Shown one piece after another: positions 1 through 12,640 of a DNA stretch of 64,000 nucleotides. The notes beneath the pieces were generated by a model that did not search any database, was not told the origin of the DNA, and was given only the letters and a program-made list of their open reading frames with translations. Each line of letters starts with the position of its first letter. Position 1 is the first letter of the stretch. The translations under genes and the position numbers were made by a program. The DNA lies in contig NZ_VIGC02000017.1 in assembly GCF_006569185.2 (NCBI RefSeq), forward strand, positions 62,001 to 126,000, written 5' to 3'. This DNA comes from Litorilinea aerophila (GTDB lineage: Bacteria; Chloroflexota; Anaerolineae; Caldilineales; Caldilineaceae).

Positions 1-144
1 CGGGTGGCGGCCAGCGACTTCCCCGGCGAGACCTTCCGCGTCCTCAAAGACAAAGAACTCCGCGCCTACGGCGAATACCATACCCGGCGGCTGGTGCTGG
101 AGGCATGGGAGAGATTATCGCAAGGAGGCTCGCGATGCCCGTAA
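1..144 (+). CDS. C-terminal end of an unidentified protein, cut by window edge
   Basis: An open frame runs in from the left edge and stops at TAA 142-144. The visible 47 residues include the stretches VLKDKELRAY and RRLVLEAWERL. No domain can be named from this tail. A clearly related tail (VLKEKELREY ... RKLVLEAWERL) reappears at 3975-4067, so the same gene end is present twice, about 3.9 kb apart. The next gene starts 10 bases inside this frame, and its ribosome-binding site lies in the last codons, which suggests translational coupling. Its identity depends on sequence left of the window; a defence-island component is plausible from the neighbours. Confidence 0.6.
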   Translation, partial: RVAASDFPGETFRVLKDKELRAYGEYHTRRLVLEAWERLSQGGSRCP

Positions 145-3100
145 CTGCAACACAGATTCAGCAATGGGCCGAGACCAGAGAAGCCCAAGGAAGCCTGCCA
201 GTTCTGGTGCGAAAACTCATCCAGGCAACCAGTGGGCGTCTCGTATACATTGACTTTCCTGCGGGGGATTCCGTTGGGCAGCCCGGCTGGGATGGCGAAG
301 TGGAGAGTGACGGCCAAAGCCCCTGGGTTCCGCAAGGAAAATCCTTTTGGGAGCTGAGCTGCGAGGCGCAACCAACTCGGAAAGCTAACAGGGATTACGA
401 GAAGAGGACAAGGGGCACTCCAGGGCCTGAGCGCTCCAACGCAACACTCGTGTTCGTTACCGCGCGCCGATGGACGACCAAGAACAGGTGGCGTCAAGAG
501 AAACGCGAGGCGGGTGAGTGGAAAGAGGTTCGCGCTTATGACGCCGACGACCTGGAGCAGTGGCTCGAACAGGCTCCGGCTGTGGCGTTGTGGTTTGCGG
601 AAACGCTTAGAATGACAGGGCCAGGCGTAGAAAGTCTGGAGCGGCACTGGCGCACTTGGTCCCAGCAATCCGACCCGCCGATTTCTCCTGAGGCACTTTT
701 CGCCGATCGAGAGAACACTCGTGAACAACTCATCCATGAACTGCGAGAACATTTTGAGAAAGGAAAAACTGCACCATTGACGGTTCGTGCCGATAGTGTA
801 GAAGAAGCTGCAGCATTTGTCTGTGCAGCCATTCTTTCTGATGAAGATTGGGCATCGAGTGGTCTCGTAGTTACCGAGCCTGACGGCTGGCGATTTGTTG
901 ACGCGAATCACGCTCTTAAAGTTGCTGTGGCAGCACGGCCAGAAGTCGCAGCAAGACCTATCATTCGACGAGGTTTAGTTGTGGTGATCCCTTACGCATC
1001 GGGCGATATGATGCAACACTATGGTGGGAGTGCAGCGAATCGGCCTGACACGGATCTTGTGCTTGAACGCCCACGTCGTTCGGAGTTTGAGAAAGCGCTG
1101 GTAGAACTCGGATTGGATAAAGCGGAGGCTGAACGGCTCACAGTAAGCACAGGCAGGTCTTGGTCAGTCTTTCGACGCCATCGCACAACAAATCCGGCTA
1201 TCCGGAGACCCAAATGGCTTGAGAGGCCCCAGGCGGCAGCTCTAACTACCATTTGCCTTCTGGGAGCGTGGAAAGGCGATAATACCGAAGACCGGGCAAT
1301 TGTGAGCAGGTTGGCAGGCCGCCTTTATGAGGATGTCGAGAGAGAGCTCCGATATCTTGCACAAGTGGACGACCCTCCTGTTCTTCAAATTGGTACAGTG
1401 TGGAAAGCCAAGGCTCCGATCGAACTTCTCCACCTCTTTGGTGAACGTATCACTAGCGACGAACTGGACCGGTTCTTCAAGATCGCTTACGATGTGCTTA
1501 CCGCGCCAGATCCAGTGCTGGACTTGCCGGAAGAAGAGCGCTACGCTGCTCAAGTTTACGGCAAAGTGCGGCCTCAATCTGACATCCTGATTGACGCCCT
1601 CTGTGACACGCTGATCAAACTGGCGGTCAGAGGCCCCATTCTGCCATCGCTGCAGGCTCTCGACATCGAAGGACGTGTTGCCAGACTTGTGTACAATCTT
1701 CTCTACGACGCAGATAAGGTTCGATGGCTCTCGCTCTCCCCCTTTTTGCATCCTTTGGCTGAAGCGGCGCCGGAAACTTTCTTGCGTGCCGTAGAACATA
1801 GCCTAAACAAGCCGGATCAGCCTGTAACCTACCTGCTTCGAGAAACAAGCGATTCTGCTTTATTTGGACGATGCTGGCATTCAACATTGCTTTGGGCACT
1901 CGAAACTCTTGCCTGGACTCCTCAGTTTCTGACGCGTGTAATGTTGATTCTCGCTCAACTTGCTCACATTGAGATAAAGGGGAATTGGGCAAACACACCT
2001 CTAAATTCACTTATCGGTATCTTCCGGTCATGGTTTCCTCAGACGGCAGCATCTCTCGACGAACGCATTAAAATTCTCGATGTACTCGTCGAGAAGGAAC
2101 CCGACATAGCCTTTGAGTTGCTGGATAAACTGACACAGATCGACCATGACGTAGCGATCCCCGCAGCACGACCTAAGTGGCGAGACTACGATACAGGTGT
2201 TGGCCGGGGAGTACCCCGGGAAGAAGTTTTCAAGATGGTTCATGCTGCAGCGGACCGGATGCTCTTGCTTGCAAAGGGCCATCCCAATCGCGTGGCGCGT
2301 CTCATTGAGAAGGCGAGTGTGTTCAATGAAGACCGCCTCAATAGTGTACTTGGCCTCGCAGCGGAATTTGCCAATTCTGAGGATGACGAGGCAAGAGAGG
2401 TGGTGAGGGCCGCCTTGCGAAAAACCATTCACTGGCACCGCAACTACGACAGAACTTCTGAACCAGTCCTAAATGCGAAGCTCAAGCCTTTCGAAGAGTT
2501 GTACGAGAGGCTCGCTCCACGGGACCCTATCATACGCCATCGCTGGCTATTTGCCGAAAGCCATCCAGATCTACCGGCCCGCGTACGTGATGATTACACA
2601 GCAATGATTCAACAATTGGAGACTGAGCGCGTTCAGGCGCTGCAACAAATCTATCGCGAGCTGGAAATGGTTGGTATTGAAAAACTCGTTGCAACATGTC
2701 CGGGTGAACCATGGGTTGGCATTGCATTGGCTAAGCTTGGTCTGGCAATAAACACGCTGGCCGAATGGATTCTCAATAGAAGTTCCGACCTTACAGACCG
2801 CGATCCGCAGAGAGTCACCATCCGTGGATTGCTACAAAGTTTGCCGCAGACTCAGGCCATTGAACTGATTCAAATCGTTTTACAAGAAGCAGACAACCAG
2901 CACTGGCCTCCTGAAAAGACAGCGCGCTTCCTGACATTAGCAAGTCCGGAGAAAGCCACATGGGATATCGCCGCTTCTTGCGGAAGTGAGGTAGAAAAGG
3001 CTTATTGGAGCCAGGTCCCGGTATTCTGGTTACGTGGAGAGGAGGAAGATCCTGAGTTCCCGCTACGCCGCCTTCTCGAAGTGGAACGGCCACGGACAGC

Positions 3101-3935
3101 ACTTCAGGTATGCCGCCTTGTCTTGGACAAAGTTGACCCTTACCTAATTGCCGATGTTCTTGAGCAAATACTTCATGGCAAAGAGATGAATGAGCCTCGT
3201 CTTAATTCATGGGACATCGGCCAGGCTATTGAACGCCTCGAAACATCTGGTGTTATTGAGAAAAATCGCTTAGTTTTACTCGAGTTCCAGGCAATCCCAC
3301 TACTCGGTTCCGAGGGCGAGCAACAAGCGAAAACACTTTACGCTACACTCATGTCAGATCCAGCCCTGTTGTGTGAACTGATTTGCATGCTCTACAAACC
3401 CAAACACAGAGAGCGCGAGGAACCGCTGAGCGAGATGAGACAATCTGCCGCAAAAATTGCTGGGATAGTTTTGCATAATTGTCGTATCCTTCCAGGCACT
3501 CAACCTGATGGGACGGTTGATGAAGAGGCGTTCTTTGATTTCATCAACGAGGTAAGAAGGCTCTGCCGCGAGAAAGATCGGCTAGAAGTATGCGACCAGA
3601 CACTTGGCCAAATTCTGGCGCATTCCCCAGTTGGGCAGGATGGGATCTGGCCTTTTGAACCCACAAGGAAGATTCTGGACCGCCCTGACTTCGAAGACAT
3701 GCGCCGAGGCTTCGTTATAGGGACGCTCAACAAACGTGGCGTAACGATACGCACTCTCGACGAAGGCGGCACTCAAGAGCGCGAGCTCGCGGCCAAGTAT
3801 CGAGCCTACGCAAATGCTTTAAGAACATCACACCCGAACTTAGCGGCAGCCATCGACGAAATCGCTCACTCGTATGAGCAGGAGAGTAAGTGTGAAGACT
3901 TGGATGCTCGCATGCACCGGGAGGGAGTAAGGTGA
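135..3935 (+). CDS. Large possible nuclease/degenerate STAND-like defence protein (1266 aa)
   Basis: The ATG at 135 is chosen because AAGGAGG (122-128) precedes it by 6 bases; an in-frame ATG at 105 has no such site. Residues about 50-90 hold GWDG, then WELSCE, then RKANRDY, an order that could be a PD-(D/E)xK-type nuclease core (D, E-x-S, K); this is inference. Residues 85-150 contain a strand-rich part with FVTARRW and DADDLEQWLE. The middle carries STGRSWSVFRR (about 338-348), resembling a segment seen in STAND-type NTPases, but I find no Walker A GxxGxGK[ST], so any NTPase fold is probably degenerate. Residues about 450-1266 look all-helical, like repeat-type sensor regions. Codons are visibly AT-richer than in the next gene, suggesting separate acquisition. 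The product has no membrane segment. The neighbouring helicase supports an antiphage role, but the family is not one I can name. Confidence 0.7.
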   Translation: MPVTATQIQQWAETREAQGSLPVLVRKLIQATSGRLVYIDFPAGDSVGQPGWDGEVESDGQSPWVPQGKSFWELSCEAQPTRKANRDYEKRTRGTPGPERSNATLVFVTARRWTTKNRWRQEKREAGEWKEVRAYDADDLEQWLEQAPAVALWFAETLRMTGPGVESLERHWRTWSQQSDPPISPEALFADRENTREQLIHELREHFEKGKTAPLTVRADSVEEAAAFVCAAILSDEDWASSGLVVTEPDGWRFVDANHALKVAVAARPEVAARPIIRRGLVVVIPYASGDMMQHYGGSAANRPDTDLVLERPRRSEFEKALVELGLDKAEAERLTVSTGRSWSVFRRHRTTNPAIRRPKWLERPQAAALTTICLLGAWKGDNTEDRAIVSRLAGRLYEDVERELRYLAQVDDPPVLQIGTVWKAKAPIELLHLFGERITSDELDRFFKIAYDVLTAPDPVLDLPEEERYAAQVYGKVRPQSDILIDALCDTLIKLAVRGPILPSLQALDIEGRVARLVYNLLYDADKVRWLSLSPFLHPLAEAAPETFLRAVEHSLNKPDQPVTYLLRETSDSALFGRCWHSTLLWALETLAWTPQFLTRVMLILAQLAHIEIKGNWANTPLNSLIGIFRSWFPQTAASLDERIKILDVLVEKEPDIAFELLDKLTQIDHDVAIPAARPKWRDYDTGVGRGVPREEVFKMVHAAADRMLLLAKGHPNRVARLIEKASVFNEDRLNSVLGLAAEFANSEDDEAREVVRAALRKTIHWHRNYDRTSEPVLNAKLKPFEELYERLAPRDPIIRHRWLFAESHPDLPARVRDDYTAMIQQLETERVQALQQIYRELEMVGIEKLVATCPGEPWVGIALAKLGLAINTLAEWILNRSSDLTDRDPQRVTIRGLLQSLPQTQAIELIQIVLQEADNQHWPPEKTARFLTLASPEKATWDIAASCGSEVEKAYWSQVPVFWLRGEEEDPEFPLRRLLEVERPRTALQVCRLVLDKVDPYLIADVLEQILHGKEMNEPRLNSWDIGQAIERLETSGVIEKNRLVLLEFQAIPLLGSEGEQQAKTLYATLMSDPALLCELICMLYKPKHREREEPLSEMRQSAAKIAGIVLHNCRILPGTQPDGTVDEEAFFDFINEVRRLCREKDRLEVCDQTLGQILAHSPVGQDGIWPFEPTRKILDRPDFEDMRRGFVIGTLNKRGVTIRTLDEGGTQERELAAKYRAYANALRTSHPNLAAAIDEIAHSYEQESKCEDLDARMHREGVR

Positions 3936-4067
3936 ACACAGAAACGGCCTCACTCCTCTTGTGGGCTTCTCCCCGTGCTGAAGGAGAAGGAACTGCGGGA
4001 GTACAAGACACGAAAGCTGGTGCTGGAGGCGTGGGAGCGGCTGGCGGCTACCGCCACGGATGACTGA
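3936..4067 (+). pseudogene. Remnant 3' end, paralogous to the gene end at 1-144
   Basis: Directly after the TGA at 3933-3935, the same frame continues and encodes PVLKEKELREYKTRKLVLEA followed by WERLAATATDD, ending at TGA 4065-4067. It matches the tail at 1-144 with one three-residue deletion and conservative changes. There is no upstream body of the gene and no ribosome-binding site, so this is a leftover 3' end rather than a gene. The two copies flank the 1266-residue gene. They are too diverged (roughly 70% at the DNA level by eye) for a recent target-site duplication. Replacement of most of an older paralogous gene by the 135-3935 gene would explain the layout. Confidence 0.6.
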
Positions 4068-4132
4068 TCGCGCAACTGAGCTGCAAAAGCGCAGGCCGTC
4101 TTTGACTTTCTGCATACACGAGGAGCTATTTG

Positions 4133-9214
<5,082 letters not shown>

Positions 9215-9270
9215 AGAAGTTTTCGGAATGCTCTGAAATGCGCTGAGGAACATGGCCTTCTGGCCGACGT

Positions 9271-9327
9271 GCCTGTCGCCATCTTGGGGACCCATCCCAC
9301 CGGCACCGGTCCCCAAGATGGACAGGC
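9271..9327. terminator. Imperfect 20-bp inverted repeat downstream of the helicase
   Basis: CATCTTGGGGACC (within 9271-9292) pairs with GGTCCCCAAGATG (within 9308-9327), and GCCTGTC/GACAGGC extends the stem after a 2-base bulge. The loop is 15 bases. It lies about 55 bases after the helicase stop, so termination is plausible, but there is no T-tract on either strand. It could equally be a dispersed hairpin repeat. Apart from this and the hairpin at 9492-9515, I see nothing gene-like in 9215-9536. Confidence 0.55.
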
Positions 9328-9491
9328 CGCGAAAATTCCTCCCCGCCATCAGCCTCTCACCCCCCTATCGCCCTTTGCCGGCGCTGCCTCCAGCGTGGCC
9401 GGAGCCACGCCCCCACGGCCTGGCGACATGTCTCCATTGTCCCCATTGGGTATAGTTCAAGATCATCGGGATTCGCCCATCGGACGCCGCT

Positions 9492-9515
9492 GTAGGGGCG
9501 CTGCTTGCTGCGCCC
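9492..9515. repeat. Short GTAGGGGCGC-type hairpin
   Basis: GGGCGC (9496-9501) and GCGCCC (9510-9515) form a small stem after GTAGGGGCG. The same 'GTAGG(G)GCG...' motif introduces the hairpins of the array at 59.7 kb, so this may be a solitary member of that widespread intergenic repeat type. Function unknown. Confidence 0.4.
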
Positions 9516-9536
9516 GCCTTTTCCCCATTTCAAGTC

Positions 9537-9568
9537 TTGACCCTGTAGTATGGTACAGGGTGTAAACT
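9537..9568 (+). promoter_or_regulatory. MerR-type promoter with dyad operator
   Basis: TTGACC (9537-9542) and TAAACT (9563-9568) are separated by 20 bases. The spacer holds the dyad ACCCTGTA (9540-9547) / TACAGGGT (9554-9561). An overlong spacer carrying the operator is the hallmark of promoters that MerR proteins untwist when metal is bound. It lies 40 bases upstream of the merR-family start, so the operon is probably autoregulated from this single promoter. Confidence 0.8.
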
Positions 9569-9608
9569 GGCCTGCAGGTGTCCGTAGAAGACAAGGAAAG
9601 GAGTACGT

Positions 9609-10034
9609 ATGCCAGGACTGACCATCGGCAAGGTGGCCACGCAGGCCGGCGTCCATGTGGAGACGGTCCGCTACTACGAACGGGTGGGGCTGCTGCCACC
9701 GCCCCCCCGCACCGAGTCGGGCTATCGCCTCTACCAGCCGGAGAGCGTGGTGCGGCTGCGTTTCATCAAGGAGGCCCAGGGCCTGGGTTTCACCCTGGAA
9801 GAGATCCGGGAGTTGCTGGCCCTGCGGGTGGATGCCCAGACCTCCTGCCAGGAGGTGCGCCGCCGGGCCGAACGCAAGGTGGCAGAGATGGAGGAGAAGA
9901 TCCGGTCGCTCCAGAAGATGCGGGATGCCCTGGTCCGACTCATCGCCGCCTGTGAGCAGGGCGGCCCGGACGGGGAATGCCCCATCCTGGAAGCGCTGGA
10001 ATCCCAGGCATGGACAGGAGTGAAAGAACAATGA
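9609..10034 (+). CDS. MerR-family metal-responsive regulator
   Basis: The 141-residue protein begins with the MerR winged helix (TIGKVATQAGVHVETVRYYE, residues 5-24), followed by the RxxxGYRLY wing (about 36-42) and a long dimerisation helix (about 80-112). Cysteines at 80, 115 and 124 match the C79/C114/C123 spacing of the three Hg(II) ligands of classical MerR, so a soft thiophilic metal (mercury, or lead by analogy) is the likely effector. AAGGAG lies 7 bases before the ATG. The dyad promoter upstream supports activation on metal binding. The stop overlaps the next gene by ATGA. No merA, merT or merP follows, so the output differs from a standard mercury-resistance operon. Confidence 0.85.
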   Translation: MPGLTIGKVATQAGVHVETVRYYERVGLLPPPPRTESGYRLYQPESVVRLRFIKEAQGLGFTLEEIRELLALRVDAQTSCQEVRRRAERKVAEMEEKIRSLQKMRDALVRLIAACEQGGPDGECPILEALESQAWTGVKEQ

Positions 10035-10570
10035 GCCAGTGTTGCAATACCGCACCCCCCAGAGATCCCCAGGCCGAAGCCCAGCACGGCTCCTGCGCCG
10101 TCCAACCGGAAACCCCGGCCACCGGGGAACAGGTGCAATGCCCCCGCTGCGGCAGCAAGGGCAAAAAGGTGGATACCCTGACGGTCAAGGCCCTCCTGGC
10201 CGTCAGCCTGGAGCAACTGCGGGCCCAGGCGTACCGCTTCTGCCGGACGCCCGACTGCCCCGTGGTCTACTTTTCCACCGACGGCCAGGAGGTATACGGC
10301 GAGGAGGAGCTGCGGGAACAGGTCCACCAGAAGCACCCGACAGCCGACCAGGTATTCGTCTGCTACTGCTTCCGCCATACGCCGGGGAGCATCCGCCAGG
10401 AGCTGCTGGCCCAGGGCCAGAGCTCGGTGGTGGAGGCCATCCAGGCGGGGATCGCCGCCGGCCAGTGCGCCTGCGAGATCCGCAATCCCCAGGGAAGCTG
10501 TTGCCTGGGCAATGTCACGGCCACGGTCCGACGGCTGGAGGCGGAGCTGACCACCCCGGTGGCCGGCTAG
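10031..10570 (+). CDS. CopZ-like Zn/[2Fe-2S] metallochaperone-type protein
   Basis: The 179-residue cytoplasmic protein starts by ATGA overlap with the merR-family gene. Residues 37-76 hold CPRCG and CRTPDC followed by PVVYFSTD, matching the zinc-binding CopZ_N domain of Archaeoglobus CopZ. Residues 109-165 (VCYCFRHTPGSI, CACEI, NPQGSCCLG) match a BFD-like [2Fe-2S] domain (C111, C113, C146, C148 or C157/158 as candidate ligands). An extra cysteine-rich start (MSQCC, SC at 21-22) could bind metal. The C-terminal heavy-metal-associated domain of full-length CopZ is absent. Co-transcription with a MerR regulator suggests metal binding or redox handling under soft-metal stress. The exact metal is unknown. 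Confidence 0.75.
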   Translation: MSQCCNTAPPRDPQAEAQHGSCAVQPETPATGEQVQCPRCGSKGKKVDTLTVKALLAVSLEQLRAQAYRFCRTPDCPVVYFSTDGQEVYGEEELREQVHQKHPTADQVFVCYCFRHTPGSIRQELLAQGQSSVVEAIQAGIAAGQCACEIRNPQGSCCLGNVTATVRRLEAELTTPVAG

Positions 10571-10880
10571 TACAGTCTGGCGTAAATACCACGGCAGAAA
10601 TTCGGCGGCACGATCTCTGGTGGAAACGGTCGGCTATGCCGCGGGCCAGAGGCCCGATCGGCTATGCCGCGGGCCAGAGGCCCGATCGGCTATGCCGCGG
10701 GCCAGAGGCCCGATCGGCGAAGCCGCGGGCTAGAGGCCCGATCGGCTATGCCGCGAGCCAGAGGCCCGATCGGCGAAGCCGCGGGCTAGAGGCCCGATCG
10801 GCCATGCCGCGGGCCAGAGGCCCGATCGGCCATGCCGCGGGCCTCTGGCCCGATCGGCGAATTTCTGCCGGGATTTACTA
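10571..10880. repeat. Dispersed element family 1, copy A (expanded)
   Basis: It begins TACAGTCTGGCGTAAAT and ends CCGGGATTTACTA. An 11-bp perfect inverted repeat, GGCAGAAATTC (10593-10603) / GAATTTCTGCC (10859-10869), bounds it internally. Copies B (18461-18565) and C (31436-31530) share the same ends and much of the interior. Copy A is longer because a 28-bp tandem array fills its centre. It abuts the copZ-like stop on the left, and its final bases give the TAG stop of the minus-strand gene on the right. No coding potential or transposase, so it is a MITE- or REP-like element. Confidence 0.8.
10631..10854. repeat. Eight tandem 28-bp hairpin units
   Basis: Eight contiguous 28-bp units start at 10631, 10659, 10687, 10715, 10743, 10771, 10799 and 10827. 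The consensus starts CGGCTATGCCGCGGGCC and ends AGAGGCCCGAT. Each contains a GGGCC-AGA-GGCCC stem-loop and one GATC. Units 4 and 6 share CGGCGAAG and GGGCTAG variants, implying unit conversion or duplication. In the last unit the loop is TCT instead of AGA, meaning the stem-loop core is inverted. There are no spacers, which excludes a CRISPR array. Confidence 0.9.
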
Positions 10881-11873
10881 GCCCCGGGCGGTCTCCACGG
10901 CCTGGCGTACAGCCAGAATGTTGCCCGTGGGCGCGATGATGGGCGTCACGCAGCCGGTGCCCAGGATGAAGCGGCGCCCGCCGGTGGCCGCCAGCGCGGC
11001 CTGGGCCTCGGCCTGGACCCCCTCCGGCGTGCCCCGCACCAGGGTCTCCCACTGGCGCAGCCCGCCGCACAGAGCCATCCGGGTGCGGGAGAGGGCCTCT
11101 GCCAGGGAGGGGGGCGTCTCCTGGTCGTGCCAGTTGATGACCTGGGCCGGGTAGTCGGCCACCAGGTCGAACATGACGTGGGTGCCGTGCAGGTGGACCA
11201 GGTTGAACCACATGCCCTCGGTCGCGTCCAGGATCTGCAGGTCCAGGGGGCGGCAGAATTCCCGGTACTCGGCCTCGGTGAGGAGATCGTAGCTGGCGTG
11301 TTGTACAGCCAGGAAGATGCCGGCCGCGCCGGTGCTTTTGAGCTCGGCCACGAAGCGCAGGATGGACTCGGTGATCACGGCCAGGCCTTCTTTGACCGCG
11401 TCCGGGTACTGGCGCAGGTGGGCCAGGAGCCGGTCGCCGGCCAGGTTTTTGGCCTGGGCCAGAGGGTTGAAGATGGTCTGGATGAAGGGGACTTCCTGGC
11501 CCAGCTCCCGGCCGATGAGGGCGTTGGCCTCCAGCACCTCCCCCTGAAGGCCGGCGCGCGGGTCCAGGGGCCGCAGCCGGGTCCAGTCCTCTGGCTCCTG
11601 GATGACCCGCCGGTCCCACACGTAGGTCCCTTCGCCGTTGCCTTCCCAGTGGGCCTGGGCACCGTAGCCGGTGACGCAGTAGTTGGAGTTGGGCGTCACC
11701 TTCACGAAGTCGAAGTCATAGGTGCGCTGGAAGGTGAGGGTGGCCCGGGCCAGGGCGTCGCCCCGCAGGTCGTCCACCGGCCAATGGCGCCACAGGGCCG
11801 CGGCCGGCCGATCCACCGCCTCCCCGGCAAAGATGGCTTCCAGCCGCTCCCGTCTGCTCATGGTGGTTGTCAT
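10878..11873 (-). CDS. Uroporphyrinogen decarboxylase (URO-D) superfamily protein
   Basis: The 331-residue protein has the URO-D superfamily pattern: SRRERLEAIFAGEAVDRPA at the start, FDFVKVTPNSNYCVTGYG, AAGIFLAVQHASYDLLTEAEYREF mid-protein, and a C-terminal LHLHGTHVMFDLVADYP ... CGGLRQWETLVRGTPE ... RFILGTGCVTPIIAPTGNI. These belong to the branch that includes cobalamin- or methyl-transfer MtaA-like proteins rather than to heme-biosynthetic HemE. There is no corrinoid protein or partner methyltransferase beside it, so the substrate is unknown. GGAGG lies 6 bases before the ATG at 11873. The stop TAG is formed by the end of repeat element A. It is the only gene in its unit; a repeat-bearing gap separates it from the upstream gene. 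Confidence 0.8.
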   Translation of the reverse strand: MTTTMSRRERLEAIFAGEAVDRPAAALWRHWPVDDLRGDALARATLTFQRTYDFDFVKVTPNSNYCVTGYGAQAHWEGNGEGTYVWDRRVIQEPEDWTRLRPLDPRAGLQGEVLEANALIGRELGQEVPFIQTIFNPLAQAKNLAGDRLLAHLRQYPDAVKEGLAVITESILRFVAELKSTGAAGIFLAVQHASYDLLTEAEYREFCRPLDLQILDATEGMWFNLVHLHGTHVMFDLVADYPAQVINWHDQETPPSLAEALSRTRMALCGGLRQWETLVRGTPEGVQAEAQAALAATGGRRFILGTGCVTPIIAPTGNILAVRQAVETARG

Positions 11874-11932
11874 GGTGACCTCCTGCTGCTGAATGAAACG
11901 ATGCTGTGCCTGCGTCGCCTTTCCTGCACCCG

Positions 11933-12073
11933 CCAGGGGCTGGCACCAGGTCCGGCCAGGAGGCCGGGCCTACGGAAATCGGGGCCTCGCCAGGCAGCTC
12001 ATCCCTGCGACGGGTCCCCTTTCCGCCGCTCACCCAGGGCCTGGCACCAGGTCCGGCGGGAGGCCGGGCCTGC
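11933..12073. repeat. Two direct copies of a ~42-bp GC-rich sequence
   Basis: CTGGCACCAGGTCCGGC followed by AGGCCGGGCCT occurs at 11933-11975 and again at 12033-12073, about 100 bases apart. Each copy contains CTGGCACCAG and GGCCGGGCC dyads. The copies fill the gap between the URO-D gene start and the DinB stop. No coding signal. Likely an intergenic repeat rather than a regulator site, since both copies extend beyond a protein-binding length. Confidence 0.65.
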
Positions 12074-12095
12074 AAAAACCGTCACTGTTCCCCAC

Positions 12096-12563
12096 TTACC
12101 CCGCGTCGGCCTGGCGCTGTTCCCAGAGCTGGCGCGCCATCTGGATGTGGCCCAGGTGAGTGGCCGCGTGGTCCAGGCTGTGGAGCAGGGCCGAAGCCAC
12201 GGTGAAGGTACGCCGGTGACGGGGCGAGGGACAGGGGCGATCCAGATCATCCCGGGTGAGCCCTTCCAGTACCCCCCGGCTGTGGGCCAGGACTTCGTCC
12301 AGCCGCTGGCGCAGGGCCGCTGCGTCCAGCCCCCGGGTGCGGAACTCCGCGTCCCGGTCCCGCTGGGCCGGGTCCTGGCCGATGATCTCGCCGATCAGGT
12401 AGCGCTCCGCGCCGGCGGTGTGGACCACCAGCACGGCGCAGGAGTTCATGCCCGGGCCCGGCTCCCAGTCCAGGGCTTCCTGAGGTAGCCCGTCGATGGC
12501 CTGGATCATGGCGCTGTGGATCTGGGCCAGTTGGTCGTAGAAGGCTTGAAAGAAGCTGTCCAT
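12096..12563 (-). CDS. DinB-family (DUF664-like) four-helix metalloprotein
   Basis: The 155-residue protein shows the DinB/YfiT fold pattern: an N-terminal helix (FFQAFYDQLAQIHSAMIQAI), LDWEPGPGMNSCAVLVVHTAGAERYLIGEI, and a C-terminal ALLHSLDHAATHLGHIQMARQ. Histidines at 48, 132 and 136 are placed like the metal-binding triad of the superfamily. Members include bacillithiol or mycothiol transferases and maleylpyruvate isomerases, but most are uncharacterised. No partner gene indicates a thiol. The upstream region contains three tandem copies of a 13-bp unit, each carrying an AGGA ribosome-binding-like core. Cytoplasmic. Confidence 0.8.
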   Translation of the reverse strand: MDSFFQAFYDQLAQIHSAMIQAIDGLPQEALDWEPGPGMNSCAVLVVHTAGAERYLIGEIIGQDPAQRDRDAEFRTRGLDAAALRQRLDEVLAHSRGVLEGLTRDDLDRPCPSPRHRRTFTVASALLHSLDHAATHLGHIQMARQLWEQRQADAG

Positions 12564-12573
12564 GATGGCTGTC

Positions 12574-12610
12574 TCCTAAAGATGTTTCCTAAAGATGTCT
12601 CCTAAAGATA
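12574..12610 (-). promoter_or_regulatory. Triplicated 13-bp unit with Shine-Dalgarno core upstream of DinB gene
   Basis: On the minus strand, ATCTTTAGGA occurs three times at 13-base spacing (plus-strand CCTAAAGAT at 12575, 12588 and 12601). The copy nearest the ATG at 12563 gives TTTAGGAGACAGCC before the start and is likely the true ribosome-binding site. The other two would be extra AGGA sites produced by slippage. Confidence 0.7.
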
Positions 12611-12640
12611 GTGTGGTGAACGTAGCGCCCCCGCCGGGAT

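Noticed and set aside
10631-10854. CRISPR-like regular repeats
   Set aside because: Units are contiguous, with no unique spacers, and no cas genes are present.
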